A stretch of 64,000 nucleotides of DNA. Source: Microbacterium arborescens. Its GTDB lineage: Bacteria; Actinomycetota; Actinomycetes; Actinomycetales; Microbacteriaceae. The stretch lies in assembly GCF_030369635.1 (NCBI RefSeq), contig NZ_CP128474.1:1860001-1924000 (forward strand). The letters run 5' to 3'. The notes below the pieces were generated by a model that saw only the letters and a list, made by a program, of their open reading frames with translations, ran no database searches and was not told the origin of the DNA. Shown piece by piece: positions 55,374 through 64,000 of the stretch. Each line of letters starts with the position of its first letter. The stretch's first letter is position 1. The translations under genes were made by a program, and so were the position numbers.

Positions 55374-55958
55374 TCAGCGGATCGTGGTCAGCCCGTCGAG
55401 AACACCGGGGTCCGACAGCAGCGGCGCCGCCAGCAGCAGGCTCACGATCACGAAGGTGACGATGGCGCCGACCAGCGGGATCCACCACGACAGACGGCGC
55501 AGCGACAACGACCACCACGACAGCACCGCGGTCAGCAGCCATCCGGCGCCGTAGACCACGGCGGCGGTGACGCCCCAGGCGCGTCCACCGGCGGGGTCGG
55601 CGAGCGTCGCGTCGATACCCGCCATATCCATCCACGTCTGCGCGAATCCGGCGAAGTCGACGAGCTGCGGGATCGCGCCCAGCACCGTGACCAGCCCGTA
55701 GGCGAGGAGAGCGACCGTGATGACGCGGTCGGCGAGTCGCGACGGACGCGCAGCCGACGTGGTCGGGCGCGGGGACGCGAGCCGCTGTGGCGCGGAGTCG
55801 TGGTGATGGGATGCCGCTGAGCCCGCCGGCACCTGCGCCGTCTCGACGACATCGGGGTGCGGCGCCTCTCCGCCGAGTGCCGCGATCCGGGCGCGCTGCT
55901 CCTCGGGGGTGGCGTATTCGCCGTACTGCGGGCGAGGGCGTTCCTGGTCGTCCATCAT
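55374..55958 (-). CDS. three-helix membrane protein (DUF6264-like)
   Basis: 194 residues. A long polar N-terminus ([21 protein letters not shown], then His/Ser/Pro-rich) precedes three to four hydrophobic segments from about residue 78, with [23 protein letters not shown] near the end. ATG 55956-55958 overlaps the ispH stop in ATGA. From memory it resembles actinobacterial DUF6264 proteins. Role unknown; no link to isoprenoid synthesis is visible besides position. Confidence 0.75.
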   Translation of the reverse strand: MMDDQERPRPQYGEYATPEEQRARIAALGGEAPHPDVVETAQVPAGSAASHHHDSAPQRLASPRPTTSAARPSRLADRVITVALLAYGLVTVLGAIPQLVDFAGFAQTWMDMAGIDATLADPAGGRAWGVTAAVVYGAGWLLTAVLSWWSLSLRRLSWWIPLVGAIVTFVIVSLLLAAPLLSDPGVLDGLTTIR

Positions 55959-57013
55959 CGACCCCGTCCGCCGCGCGCGCGGGCATCTTGTTTGCCCGCG
56001 GCGTCGGTGCGCAGTTCCTTCGGCAGCGAGAACATGAGGTCCTCCTCCGCCGTGCGGATCTCGTCGACGTCGGCATAGCCCGCGTCTGCCAGGCTCGCGA
56101 GCACCTGCTGCACGAGCACCTCGGGCACCGACGCGCCGCTCGTGACCCCGACGGTGCGTACGCCCTCGAGCCACTCCTGGCGGATCTCGTCGGCGTAGTC
56201 GATGCGGTGAGCAGCGCGCGCGCCGTACTCGAGCGCGACCTCGACGAGCCGCACGCTGTTGGACGAGTTCGCCGACCCCACGACGATGACGAGGTCGGTC
56301 TCGGCGGCGATCTTCTTGATCGCGACCTGACGGTTCTGGGTCGCGTAGCAGATGTCGTCCGACGGCGGATCCTGGAGCTCCGGGAACCGGGCGCGCAGGC
56401 GACGCACGGTCTCCATCGTCTCGTCGACCGAGAGCGTCGTCTGCGACAGCCACACCACCCGCGAAGGATCGCGGACCACGACGGTGTCGGCGTGCTCGGG
56501 AGACGTGACGACCGTGATGTGCTCGGGCGCCTCGCCTGCGGTGCCCTCGACCTCTTCGTGTCCTTCGTGTCCGATGAGCAGGATCTCGCGATCATCGCGC
56601 GCGAACCGCACGGCCTCGCGGTGGACCTTCGTCACGAGCGGGCACGTCGCGTCGATCGCCTGCAGGCCCCGGTCCGACGCTGCGGACACGACCGCGGGCG
56701 ACACGCCGTGCGCGCTGAAGACGACGTGCGCGCCCTCGGGAACGACGTCGACCTCGTCGACGAACACGGCGCCCCGTTCCTCCAGCTCACGAACGACGTG
56801 GATGTTGTGCACGATCTGCTTGCGCACGTAGACGGGAGCGCCGAAACGCTCGAGCGCCTTCTCGACGGCGACGACGGCACGGTCGACCCCGGCGCAGTAT
56901 CCGCGCGGCGCTGCCAGCAGCACCCGCTTGGCGGCGCCCACAGGGATATCCTGGAGACGGCCGTGACGCCCCGGCACGCGGGGAACGGGCAGCCGGACGG
57001 CGGGAGTGCTCAC
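55955..57013 (-). CDS. ispH: 4-hydroxy-3-methylbut-2-enyl diphosphate reductase
   Basis: [4Fe-4S] enzyme of the last MEP-pathway step that gives IPP and DMAPP. 352 residues. Three cluster cysteines lie in [16 protein letters not shown] (about 40), [13 protein letters not shown] (about 124) and [13 protein letters not shown] (about 222). Also [30 protein letters not shown] and [15 protein letters not shown]. The start is GTG 57011-57013. The adjacent GAGGA has no spacing, but TAGAAT (57020-57025, minus strand) lies exactly six bases upstream, so a leaderless start fits. Confidence 0.95.
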   Translation of the reverse strand: MSTPAVRLPVPRVPGRHGRLQDIPVGAAKRVLLAAPRGYCAGVDRAVVAVEKALERFGAPVYVRKQIVHNIHVVRELEERGAVFVDEVDVVPEGAHVVFSAHGVSPAVVSAASDRGLQAIDATCPLVTKVHREAVRFARDDREILLIGHEGHEEVEGTAGEAPEHITVVTSPEHADTVVVRDPSRVVWLSQTTLSVDETMETVRRLRARFPELQDPPSDDICYATQNRQVAIKKIAAETDLVIVVGSANSSNSVRLVEVALEYGARAAHRIDYADEIRQEWLEGVRTVGVTSGASVPEVLVQQVLASLADAGYADVDEIRTAEEDLMFSLPKELRTDAAGKQDARARGGRGR

Positions 57014-57019
57014 TCCTCG

Positions 57020-57025
57020 ATTCTA
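57020..57025 (-). promoter_or_regulatory. -10 element of ispH, leaderless arrangement
   Basis: TAGAAT on the minus strand, six bases before GTG 57013. Confidence 0.55.
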
Positions 57026-57071
57026 CGAGGCGCATCCTGCCGGCCGCTCGGAACCGGCCGTGAGGAGCCCT

Positions 57072-58382
57072 ATGCCGTCGTTCGAGACCGCGTCCGATCA
57101 GGCGCCGCCGCCGGATGCCGTCCACCCCCGCGACTCCTCGCCGCAGACGCCGACGTCGATCTCGCGACTCAACGAGACCATCCGCGACTTCGTGCAGCGG
57201 TGGAACGCGGTGTGGGTCGAGGGCGAGATCACCTCGTGGAACCTGCGAGGCGGGCATGTGTTCGGCCGTCTGAAGGATGCCGAAGCGGATGCCGCGCTGT
57301 CGTTCCGCCTCTGGTCGAGCACCCTGCAGCGCCTCGGCTCGAACCCGCAGGTCGGTGACCGCGTCGTCGCCTGTGTGAAGAGCGACTACTTCGTGAAGTC
57401 GGGCGACTTCTCCTTCACGGTCTCGGCCATGCGCCCGACGGGACTCGGCGACCAGCTCGTCCAGCTCGAGCGGCTCCGCTCCCAGCTGCGAGCGGAGGGG
57501 CTCTTCGATCCGTCCCGCAAGAAGGCTCTGCCCTTCCTCCCCCACACCATCGGTCTGATCACGGGCGAGCGCAGCGACGCCGAGCGCGACGTGCACCGCA
57601 ACGCCGAGTTGCGGTGGCCCCACGTCGCCTTCCGCACGGTGCACGCGGCCGTGCAGGGCGATCGATGCGTGCCCGAGACGATCGCGGCGCTGCGCACCCT
57701 CGACGCCGACCCCGAGGTCGACGTCATCATCATCGCCCGCGGCGGAGGCGACCCGCAGACTCTCCTGGGCTTCAGCGACGAGCGGCTGCTCCGCGCCGTG
57801 GCGGCGGCCACGACACCCGTCGTCTCGGCCATCGGCCACGAGAACGACCACCCACTGCTCGACGACGTCGCCGACCTGCGCGCGTCGACGCCGACCGATG
57901 CCGCCAAGCGCGTCGTGCCCGACGTCGTGGAACAGCGCGCGCTCGTGGAGCAGCTGCGCAGCCGCGCCCGGACCCGATTGACGCAGCGGGTCGCGCACGA
58001 TCTCGCGCAGCTCGAACAGCTTCGATCGCGGCCCGTGCTGCGCAACCCCGAGTCGCTCATGACGACCCGCGCTCACGAGCTGCACATCCTCACGGCCCGC
58101 GGACGCGACATCGTGACGCGTCGCATGGACAGCGCGGGGCACGAGGTCGCTCGGCTCCGCGCGACTCTCCGCGCGCTGTCGCCGGGCGCGACGCTCGATC
58201 GCGGCTACGCGATCGCACATCTCGACGCCGGCGTCATCGTCCGTGAGGCGGCCCAGGCGCCGGCGGGCTCGCGCGTGACCGTCACCGTCGGTCGCGGCGC
58301 CTTCGCGGCGCGATCCGAGGGCGCCATCGACGACGGCGCCGCGCCCGCGGACGCGGCGGGCGCACCGACGGACCCGTCCTAG
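57072..58382 (+). CDS. xseA: exodeoxyribonuclease VII large subunit
   Basis: 436 residues. N-terminal OB-fold: [35 protein letters not shown]. Catalytic domain: [82 protein letters not shown], the classic XseA core. A coiled-coil region (about 300-390) and C-terminal LDRGYAIAH follow. ATG 57072 has GAGGAG upstream. It degrades single-stranded DNA together with XseB. The stop is TAG 58380-58382. Confidence 0.96.
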   Translation: MPSFETASDQAPPPDAVHPRDSSPQTPTSISRLNETIRDFVQRWNAVWVEGEITSWNLRGGHVFGRLKDAEADAALSFRLWSSTLQRLGSNPQVGDRVVACVKSDYFVKSGDFSFTVSAMRPTGLGDQLVQLERLRSQLRAEGLFDPSRKKALPFLPHTIGLITGERSDAERDVHRNAELRWPHVAFRTVHAAVQGDRCVPETIAALRTLDADPEVDVIIIARGGGDPQTLLGFSDERLLRAVAAATTPVVSAIGHENDHPLLDDVADLRASTPTDAAKRVVPDVVEQRALVEQLRSRARTRLTQRVAHDLAQLEQLRSRPVLRNPESLMTTRAHELHILTARGRDIVTRRMDSAGHEVARLRATLRALSPGATLDRGYAIAHLDAGVIVREAAQAPAGSRVTVTVGRGAFAARSEGAIDDGAAPADAAGAPTDPS

Positions 58383-58383
58383 A

Positions 58384-58626
58384 ATGGCTGACATGACTCC
58401 GCCGGCCGAAGGGCTCTCCGCCGACGTCGAGACCCTCAGCTTCGAACAGGCGCGCGACGAGCTCGTCCGTGTGGTTGCCGAGCTCGAGCAGGGGGCGCCG
58501 ACTCTCGAGCAGTCGCTCGCCCTCTGGACGCGGGGCGAACAGCTCGCCGCACAATGCGAGGAATGGCTGCTGGGTGCCAAGCGCCGGCTCGACGAAGCGC
58601 GCGCGACGCGCGCGGACGACGCGTGA
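58384..58626 (+). CDS. xseB: exodeoxyribonuclease VII small subunit
   Basis: 80 residues, the helical XseB subunit that packs on the XseA coiled coil: [55 protein letters not shown]. It starts one base after the xseA stop. A second in-frame ATG at 58393 is seven bases after TAGAAT (58380-58385), so an additional leaderless start there is possible. The stop overlaps the next start (TGATG). Confidence 0.93.
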   Translation: MADMTPPAEGLSADVETLSFEQARDELVRVVAELEQGAPTLEQSLALWTRGEQLAAQCEEWLLGAKRRLDEARATRADDA

Positions 58627-59267
58627 TGGCCAAGGGCCCCCGCGTCGTCGCCGAGCTCGGGCGCCCCGAGACCCCCGACGAGACCGCGGCGCGCAAGGCG
58701 GCGTCGTCGCAGGTCTACCGATCGAGCCAGAACGTCCGCAACCTGCTGGCCGCCCTCATCGTCACGGTCGCCGTGGTGGCCGTCATCGTCTTCGCCGTGC
58801 CTCGCGGCTCGGTACCCGAGCAACCCGGCATCGACGTCGCGGCGGTCGCGAGCGACGTCGGCTCGGGCATCGGCCGGCAGCTCGTCGCGCCGACGGTTCC
58901 CGAGACGTGGCGCGTGAACAAGGCCGAGCTCGCCGGAGACGACGTCCAGACCTGGGAGATCGTCTACGCCCCCGCGAGCGGATACGTCAACGTGCAGCAG
59001 GCATTCGACGCCGACGCCGGTTGGGCATCACGTCAGATCAGCGGCTCACGAACCACGTCGACCGAGACCATCGACGGGGTGGCGTGGGAAGTCTTCGAGA
59101 TCCCCGACCCCGCTCGAGCCGGGAACATCTCCTACGCCCTGACGACCCAGGCGGGAGCCGACACGATCCTCGTCTACGGCGGCGGGGCCATCGACGCCGA
59201 GACCGTGCGCACCGCCGCGCGCGGCCTCGCGACACAGATCGTCGAACTGCAGGAGGAGACACCATGA
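58626..59267 (+). CDS. DUF4245-like membrane-anchored protein
   Basis: 213 residues. A cytosolic N-terminus (about 40 residues, with the YRSSQNVRNLLAALIVTVAVVAVIVFAVP helix start), one transmembrane helix (about 41-60), then an extracytoplasmic domain: VAPTVPETWRVNKAEL, TWEIVYAPASGYVNVQQAFDADAGW, VAWEVFEIPDPARAGNISYAL. This layout and the W-rich motifs match the actinobacterial DUF4245 family as I remember it; the function is unknown. ATG 58626 overlaps the xseB stop (TGATG), and its stop overlaps the carbonic anhydrase start (ATGA). Confidence 0.85.
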   Translation: MAKGPRVVAELGRPETPDETAARKAASSQVYRSSQNVRNLLAALIVTVAVVAVIVFAVPRGSVPEQPGIDVAAVASDVGSGIGRQLVAPTVPETWRVNKAELAGDDVQTWEIVYAPASGYVNVQQAFDADAGWASRQISGSRTTSTETIDGVAWEVFEIPDPARAGNISYALTTQAGADTILVYGGGAIDAETVRTAARGLATQIVELQEETP

Positions 59268-59941
59268 CGTCGACCGCGGCCGCTCCGGCATCCCCCACTC
59301 CCCAGGAAGCCTGGGATGAGATGCGGGCGGGCAACATCCGTTTCGTCGAAGGCACCCCGCGCCACCCCCGTCAGGACGTCGAGCGCCGCCACGAGATCGC
59401 CGGCTCGCAGACCCCGCGCGCCGCGCTGTTCGGCTGCTCCGACTCGCGCCTGGCCGCGGAGATCATCTTCGATGAAGGCCTCGGCGACCTTTTCGTGATC
59501 CGAAACGCCGGCCAGGTGATCTCCGACTCCGTCGTCGGCAGCCTCGAGTACGCGGTCGCGGTCCTGAACGTCCCGCTCATCGTCGTCCTCGCGCACGACG
59601 CGTGCGGCGCCGTGCGCGCCGCGATCGAGAGCACCGGGGTGGACGCTCCCCCGCTGCCGCCGCTCATCTGGCGGCAGATCTCTCCCATCGTGCCCGCCGT
59701 CCGCCGCGTGCTGCGGGCCGGGGCCGACTCCGGCATCACCCCCGAGAACGTCGACGCCGAGGTCGTCGGACGCGAGCACCTGCGCGACACGGTCGGGCAG
59801 CTGCTGCACGCATCCGAGCTCATCAGCACCGCCGTCGCCGAGGGCCGGCTGGCGATCGTCGGCGCGAACTACCGGCTCGGCGAGGGCGCCGCAGAACCCT
59901 CCATCATCCTCGGCGACGTCCACGACGACGCCGCATCCTGA
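59264..59941 (+). CDS. beta-carbonic anhydrase
   Basis: 225-residue zinc enzyme that interconverts CO2 and bicarbonate. The zinc ligands are Cys and Asp in ALFGCSDSRLAAE (about 58-62) and His/Cys in VLAHDACGAVRAA (about 111-114). VIRNAGQVISDSVVGSLEYAVAVLNV lies between, and the C-terminal IVGANYRLGEGA is typical. ATG overlaps the DUF4245 stop; AGGAGGAG lies upstream. Between DNA-repair subunits and fumC; supplying bicarbonate for anaplerotic carboxylation is a plausible, unproven role. Confidence 0.93.
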   Translation: MTSTAAAPASPTPQEAWDEMRAGNIRFVEGTPRHPRQDVERRHEIAGSQTPRAALFGCSDSRLAAEIIFDEGLGDLFVIRNAGQVISDSVVGSLEYAVAVLNVPLIVVLAHDACGAVRAAIESTGVDAPPLPPLIWRQISPIVPAVRRVLRAGADSGITPENVDAEVVGREHLRDTVGQLLHASELISTAVAEGRLAIVGANYRLGEGAAEPSIILGDVHDDAAS

Positions 59942-59971
59942 CGACATCCCCACCGAGAGAGGAACAACGAC

Positions 59972-61366
59972 GTGACCGACATCGAGTACCGCATCGAGCA
60001 CGACACCATGGGAGAGGTCCGCGTCCCCAAGGACGCCCTCTACGCCGCGCAGACCCAGCGCGCGGTCGAGAACTTCCCGATTTCGGGCTCCGGACTCGAG
60101 TCGAGCCAGATCGCCGCGCTCGCGCGGATCAAGAAGGCCGCCGCGCTCGCCAACAAAGAGCTCGGGACGCTCGACCCCGCCATCGCCGACGCGATCGCCG
60201 CCGCCGCCGATGAGGTCGTCACCGGCCGCCACGACGCCCACTTCCCCGTCGACACGTACCAGACCGGCTCGGGTACGTCGTCGAACATGAACATGAACGA
60301 GGTGCTCGCCACCCTCGCGACTCGTGCGCTCGGCAGCACGGTGCACCCGAACGATCACGTCAACGCCTCGCAGTCGTCCAACGACGTCTTCCCGACGTCG
60401 GTGCACATCGCCGTGACCCAGGCGCTCATCGACGACCTCATCCCCTCGCTCGATCACCTGGCGGTCGCCTTCGAGACCAAGGCGGAGGAGTGGAAGGATG
60501 TCGTGAAGTCCGGTCGGACACACCTCATGGACGCGACGCCGGTCACCCTCGGGCAGGAATTCGGCGGATACGCACGCCAGATGCGTCTCGGCATCGAGCG
60601 CCTCCAAGCCGTGCTGCCCCGCGTCGGCGAAGTGCCCCTCGGCGGCACCGCCGTCGGGACGGGGATCAACACGCCTCTCGGCTTCCCGCAGAAGGTCATC
60701 GAGCTGCTCGCGGCCGAGACCGAGCTGCCGATCACCGAGGCGAAGGACCACTTCGAGGCTCAGGCCAACCGTGACGGTCTCGTCGAGGCGTCGGGGGCCC
60801 TTCGCACCATCGCCGTGTCGCTGACGAAGATCAACAACGACATCCGCTGGATGGGCTCGGGCCCGAACACCGGCCTCGGCGAGCTGCACATCCCCGACCT
60901 CCAGCCCGGCTCCTCGATCATGCCCGGCAAGGTCAACCCCGTCGTCCCCGAGGCCGTGCTGATGGTGTCGGCGCGGGTCATCGGCAACGACGCGACGGTC
61001 GCCTGGGCCGGCGCTTCGGGCTCGTTCGAGCTCAACGTCGCGATCCCCGTCATGGGAACCGCCCTGCTCGAGTCGATCCGCCTGCTCTCGAACGCCGTGC
61101 GTGTGCTCGCCGACAAGACGGTGGCCGGCCTGCAGGCGAACGTCGAGCGCGCAGCGGCGTTCGCCGGGATGTCGCCGTCGATCGTCACCCCGCTCAACAA
61201 GCTCATCGGGTACGAGGCCGCCGCGAAGATCGCCAAGCACTCCGTCGCGAAGGGCATCACCGTCCGCGAAGCGGTGATCGACCTGGGCTACGTCGAGCGG
61301 GGCGAGCTGACCGAAGCGCAGCTCGACGACAAGCTCGACCTGCTCTCGATGACTCACCCTGGTTGA
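59972..61366 (+). CDS. fumC: class II fumarate hydratase
   Basis: 464-residue fumarase that interconverts fumarate and malate in the TCA cycle. Motifs: [84 protein letters not shown] and the signature [12 protein letters not shown]. The start is GTG 59972 behind GAGAGGA. The absence of Fe-S cysteine motifs and the length separate it from class I enzymes. Possibly co-transcribed with the carbonic anhydrase (30-bp gap). Confidence 0.96.
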   Translation: MTDIEYRIEHDTMGEVRVPKDALYAAQTQRAVENFPISGSGLESSQIAALARIKKAAALANKELGTLDPAIADAIAAAADEVVTGRHDAHFPVDTYQTGSGTSSNMNMNEVLATLATRALGSTVHPNDHVNASQSSNDVFPTSVHIAVTQALIDDLIPSLDHLAVAFETKAEEWKDVVKSGRTHLMDATPVTLGQEFGGYARQMRLGIERLQAVLPRVGEVPLGGTAVGTGINTPLGFPQKVIELLAAETELPITEAKDHFEAQANRDGLVEASGALRTIAVSLTKINNDIRWMGSGPNTGLGELHIPDLQPGSSIMPGKVNPVVPEAVLMVSARVIGNDATVAWAGASGSFELNVAIPVMGTALLESIRLLSNAVRVLADKTVAGLQANVERAAAFAGMSPSIVTPLNKLIGYEAAAKIAKHSVAKGITVREAVIDLGYVERGELTEAQLDDKLDLLSMTHPG

Positions 61367-61370
61367 TAAT
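61365..61370 (+). promoter_or_regulatory. -10 element of the kinase gene, leaderless arrangement
   Basis: GATAAT overlapping the fumC stop region, six bases before GTG 61377. The GGAGG between them abuts the start codon, too close for a standard ribosome site. Confidence 0.5.
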
Positions 61371-61376
61371 CGGAGG

Positions 61377-62351
61377 GTGAACCCGTCGCGGTCGGAAGCC
61401 CGGCGCGCACGCATCCTGGGGATCGTCCTGGTGATCGTGTGCGCCGGCTTCGTCGTCGCCGCGATCGGCTCGCTGCTGGTCTTCCTCCTCGTCGGGGCGC
61501 GCCTCCCGTGGGCGGCGGTGCTGGCCTTCGCCCTCGTCGGGCTCGCGACCCTTCTCACCGTGGGGCTCGTCGGGTGGCCCCTGTTGGCGACACCGCCCCG
61601 CGAGGCGGCTGCGCAGGATGCCTTCGACGCCGCGGTCGAATCCCAGCGTCGGCTGCTCGACGACGTCCGCCACGAACTGAAAACGCCGATCGCGATCGTG
61701 CGCGGGCACCTCGAGCTCGTCGACGCGAGCGACCCGGCCGACGTCGACGCCGTGCGTGAGATCGCGATCGGCGAGCTCGACCGGATGACGCGACTCATCG
61801 GCGACATCGATCTTCTCGCCTCCGTGGAGGGCGAACGCTTCACGATGGACGAGGTCGACATCGAGAGCCTCACCCAGAGGGTCGTCGACCTGGTCACCGT
61901 GATCCCGGGACACGAATGGGCGGTGGAGTCGACACAGCGCGGCATCATCCACGGCGACGCGGACCGTCTGCTGCAGGCCTGGCTGCAGCTCGCCGACAAC
62001 GCCGCCAAACACACCCCCGCCGGCACCGCGATCGAGCTCGGCAGCGGTGTCTACGCGGGGGCCTTCCACCTCTGGGTCCGCGACCACGGCCCCGGCATCC
62101 CACCGGCTGCCCGACACCGCATCTTCCGCCGCTTCGACCGGGGCGGTCGGCGTCGTTCGGCGGGCGGGTCCGGACTGGGCCTCGCGATCGTCGACGCCAT
62201 CGCCAAAGGCCACGGCGGCTCCTGCACCGTCACCGAGACACCCGGCGGCGGCGCCACCTTCACCATCACGATCCCGCTCCGCTCGACCCTGCGCCTGCCG
62301 GCGCCGGTGCGGGCCGGGGAAGTCGTGCTCCAGCGCAAGGAGATCGGATGA
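61377..62351 (+). CDS. intramembrane-sensing sensor histidine kinase
   Basis: 324 residues. Two adjacent helices (about 13-40 and 46-70) joined by a loop of only about six residues (GARLPW), so no extracytoplasmic sensor domain. HisKA with phospho-His in DDVRHELKTPIAIVRGHLEL (about 99-107). HATPase: N box LQLADNAAKHTPAGT, G1 DHGPGIPP, G2 GGSGLGLAIVDAIAKGHGG. It overlaps the response-regulator gene by ATGA. The start GTG 61377 probably works leaderless. The signal is unknown; cell-envelope stress is typical for this architecture. Confidence 0.92.
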   Translation: MNPSRSEARRARILGIVLVIVCAGFVVAAIGSLLVFLLVGARLPWAAVLAFALVGLATLLTVGLVGWPLLATPPREAAAQDAFDAAVESQRRLLDDVRHELKTPIAIVRGHLELVDASDPADVDAVREIAIGELDRMTRLIGDIDLLASVEGERFTMDEVDIESLTQRVVDLVTVIPGHEWAVESTQRGIIHGDADRLLQAWLQLADNAAKHTPAGTAIELGSGVYAGAFHLWVRDHGPGIPPAARHRIFRRFDRGGRRRSAGGSGLGLAIVDAIAKGHGGSCTVTETPGGGATFTITIPLRSTLRLPAPVRAGEVVLQRKEIG

Positions 62352-63001
62352 CCCGCATCCTGCTCGTCGATGACGAACCCCACATCATCGCCCTCCTCGA
62401 GCGCGCCTTGCGCACCGAGAACCTCGAGCCCGTCGTCGCCGAGGACGGTGAGACGGCGCTCGAGCTGCTCGACACCGAGGAGATCGACCTGGTCATCCTC
62501 GACGTCGGGCTGCCGGGCATCGACGGCTTCGACGTCCTGCGCCGCATCCGCGCGTCGGGTTCGGCCGTCCCCGTGATCATGCTGACGGCGCGCAGCGGCA
62601 CGAACGACACCGTCGAGGGCCTGGATGCCGGCGCGAGCGACTACGTGCCCAAGCCGTTCGTCGTGGCTGAGCTCCTCGCCCGGGTGCGGTCGCGCCTGCG
62701 CGAGACTCCGGGGCCGGCCACCGTCATCACGCGCGACGGAGTGAGCCTCGACATGCTGACCCGGCGCGCCACGGTCGACGGCCGCGACATCGACCTGTCG
62801 GCACGCGAGTTCGCCCTCGCGGAGCAATTCCTCCGCCACGCCGGCGAGGTCCTCAGCCGTGAGACGTTGCTGAGCCGGGTGTGGGAGCTCGACTTCGACC
62901 CCGGCTCCAACGTCGTCGACGTGTACGTGCGCTATCTGCGGGGCAAGGTCGGCGCATCCCGCATCGTCACGGTCCGGGGCGAGGGGTACCGCTGGGACTG
63001 A
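62348..63001 (+). CDS. OmpR/PhoB-family response regulator
   Basis: 217 residues. The receiver domain has acidic pocket LVDDE (about 6-10), phospho-acceptor Asp in LVILDVGLPG (about 51), Thr/Ser switch in IMLTARSG and Lys in DYVPKPF (about 101). The C-terminal winged helix is DLSAREFALAEQFLRHAGEVLSRETLLSRVWELDFDPGSNVVDVYVRYLRGKVG. It is the partner of the kinase immediately upstream (ATGA overlap). Target genes are not evident. Confidence 0.95.
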   Translation: MTRILLVDDEPHIIALLERALRTENLEPVVAEDGETALELLDTEEIDLVILDVGLPGIDGFDVLRRIRASGSAVPVIMLTARSGTNDTVEGLDAGASDYVPKPFVVAELLARVRSRLRETPGPATVITRDGVSLDMLTRRATVDGRDIDLSAREFALAEQFLRHAGEVLSRETLLSRVWELDFDPGSNVVDVYVRYLRGKVGASRIVTVRGEGYRWD

Positions 63002-63002
63002 G

Positions 63003-63034
63003 GCCGGCTCCGCACTCTGCGGAACGGAGCCGGC
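63003..63034. terminator. hairpin between the response-regulator gene and the PhoH-type gene
   Basis: 10-bp perfect stem, GCCGGCTCCG (63003-63012) with CGGAGCCGGC (63025-63034), between convergent genes. Confidence 0.75.
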
Positions 63035-63046
63035 GCGTCCCGTTCC

Positions 63047-64000
63047 TCAGCTGAGCTCGCCGGCTTCCAACAGGTCGGTGACGAGCGCCGCGATAGCCGA
63101 ACGCTCCGAGCGCGTGAGCGTCACGTGTCCGAACAGGTCATGGCCCTTGAGCGTCTCGATCACCGATGCGATGCCGTCGTGACGCCCGACCCGGAGGTTG
63201 TCGCGCTGGCCGACGTCGTGTGTGAGCACGACACGCGAGTTCTGCCCGATCCGGCTGAGCACCGTCAGCAGGACGTTGCGCTCGAGCGACTGCGCCTCGT
63301 CGACGATGACGAACGCGTCGTGCAGCGAACGTCCGCGGATGTGGGTCAGCGGCAGCACCTCGAGCAGCCCGCGGGCGATGATCTCCTCCACGACGTTGCC
63401 GGAGACGACCGAACCCAGCGTGTCGAAGATGGCTTGACCCCAGGGGTTCATCTTCTCCTGGGCATCGCCGGGGAGGTACCCGAGCTCCTGGCCACCGACG
63501 GCGAAGAGCGGACGGAACACGATGATCTTGCGCTGCTGCTGCCGTTCGAGCACCGACTCCAGCGCCGCGCACAGCGCGAGTGCCGACTTGCCGGTTCCGG
63601 CCCGGCCTCCCAGCGACACGATGCCGACATCCGGATCGAGGAGCAGGTCGATCGCGATCCGCTGCTCGGCGGAGCGTCCGTGCAGCCCGAAGACGTCGCG
63701 ATCACCGCGCACGAGCCGGAACGACCCGGGACCGGTCACCCGCCCGAGGGCCGACCCCCGCTCCGAGTGGATCACGAGCCCGGTGTTCACGGGCACCCCG
63801 CGCACCTGGTCGCTCGTGGCGACCTCGCTCTCGTACAGGTCGCTCATCTCGTCGCCCGAGAGATCGATGCCCGCGATGCCGGTCCATCCCGAGTCCACGG
63901 CCTGCTCGGCCAGATACTCCTCGGCACTGATGCCGAGCGAGGCAGCTTTGACACGCATCGGAAGGTCCTTCGACACCACCGTGACGGGCTGGCCTTCGTG
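63047..64000 (-). CDS. PIN-PhoH type ATPase (N-terminus outside window)
   Basis: The last 318 residues are visible. The frame is open to the window edge; the sequence [23 protein letters not shown] at the edge reads as the end of an N-terminal PIN (toxin-type RNase) domain, so the true start lies outside. The PhoH ATPase domain has Walker [42 protein letters not shown] and Walker [25 protein letters not shown] with sensor-like [14 protein letters not shown]. It is probably a PhoH2/YlaK-like RNase/helicase acting on RNA. Without the PIN residues in view, nuclease activity cannot be judged. Confidence 0.9.
   Translation of the reverse strand, partial: HEGQPVTVVSKDLPMRVKAASLGISAEEYLAEQAVDSGWTGIAGIDLSGDEMSDLYESEVATSDQVRGVPVNTGLVIHSERGSALGRVTGPGSFRLVRGDRDVFGLHGRSAEQRIAIDLLLDPDVGIVSLGGRAGTGKSALALCAALESVLERQQQRKIIVFRPLFAVGGQELGYLPGDAQEKMNPWGQAIFDTLGSVVSGNVVEEIIARGLLEVLPLTHIRGRSLHDAFVIVDEAQSLERNVLLTVLSRIGQNSRVVLTHDVGQRDNLRVGRHDGIASVIETLKGHDLFGHVTLTRSERSAIAALVTDLLEAGELS

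Overview
The window looks like a stretch of chromosome from a high-G+C actinobacterium, most probably Microbacteriaceae and perhaps Microbacterium. This is inferred from the G+C-rich third codon positions, frequent GTG/TTG starts, ATGA/GTGA gene overlaps, single-chain double ABC ATPases of the Opp type, a MarP-like protease, a 13E12-type HNH protein, and several small proteins of types I know only from actinobacteria. No rRNA, tRNA, CRISPR array, insertion sequence or phage gene was recognised. Most of the window is ordinary chromosomal backbone. The more accessory parts are about 2.4-3.2 kb, 40.7-47.1 kb and 48.9-51.4 kb.

Layout. 1-2.4 kb: a lactate permease (cut by the window edge) divergent from a PPK2 polyphosphate kinase, then an 0.8 kb gene-free repeat mosaic. 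3.2-7.9 kb: citrate synthase, fdxA-dapC, a small membrane protein, the AzlCD branched-chain amino-acid exporter and a DUF2200 gene. 8-9.9 kb: typA. 10-22.2 kb: two tandem oligopeptide ABC importers on the minus strand, each with a lipoprotein, two permeases and a double ATPase; the second also carries a PH-like membrane protein. 22.6-25.7 kb: divergent M24 and M20 peptidases and an Lrp/AsnC regulator. This suggests a peptide uptake-and-degradation locus. 25.7-31.2 kb: a CPBP protein, then gcvT-gcvH-gcvP behind a tandem glycine riboswitch. 31.2-39 kb: the MarP-like protease, then an NrtR-type regulator followed by nadA-nadB-nadC, a cysteine desulfurase and a glycosyltransferase as a tightly packed operon for de novo NAD synthesis. 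39-46 kb: an MFS exporter, a 41-aa Cys-rich miniprotein, a DJ-1/PfpI protein, two MDR dehydrogenases (one without zinc ligands), small Cys-rich or acidic proteins, and Dps.

46.1-47.1 kb is visibly poorer in G+C and holds an orphan membrane-anchored protein behind a perfect inverted repeat. 47.1-52.7 kb: ychF, a DnaQ-like exonuclease, an HNH/DUF222 gene whose start codon lies inside a LexA-type SOS box, an uncharacterised protein and rmuC. 53-61.4 kb: glpX divergent from fbaA, ispH divergent from xseA-xseB, then a DUF4245-like protein, beta-carbonic anhydrase and fumC. 61.4-64 kb: a two-component system whose kinase has almost no extracytoplasmic loop, and a PhoH-type ATPase whose N-terminus lies beyond the window.

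Across the window many genes have no usable Shine-Dalgarno sequence. Instead they have a -10-like hexamer (TANNNT or close) ending 6-8 bases before the start codon, which points to widespread leaderless transcription. This pattern was used to choose several starts. Family names come from motif recognition by eye; no database search was run.
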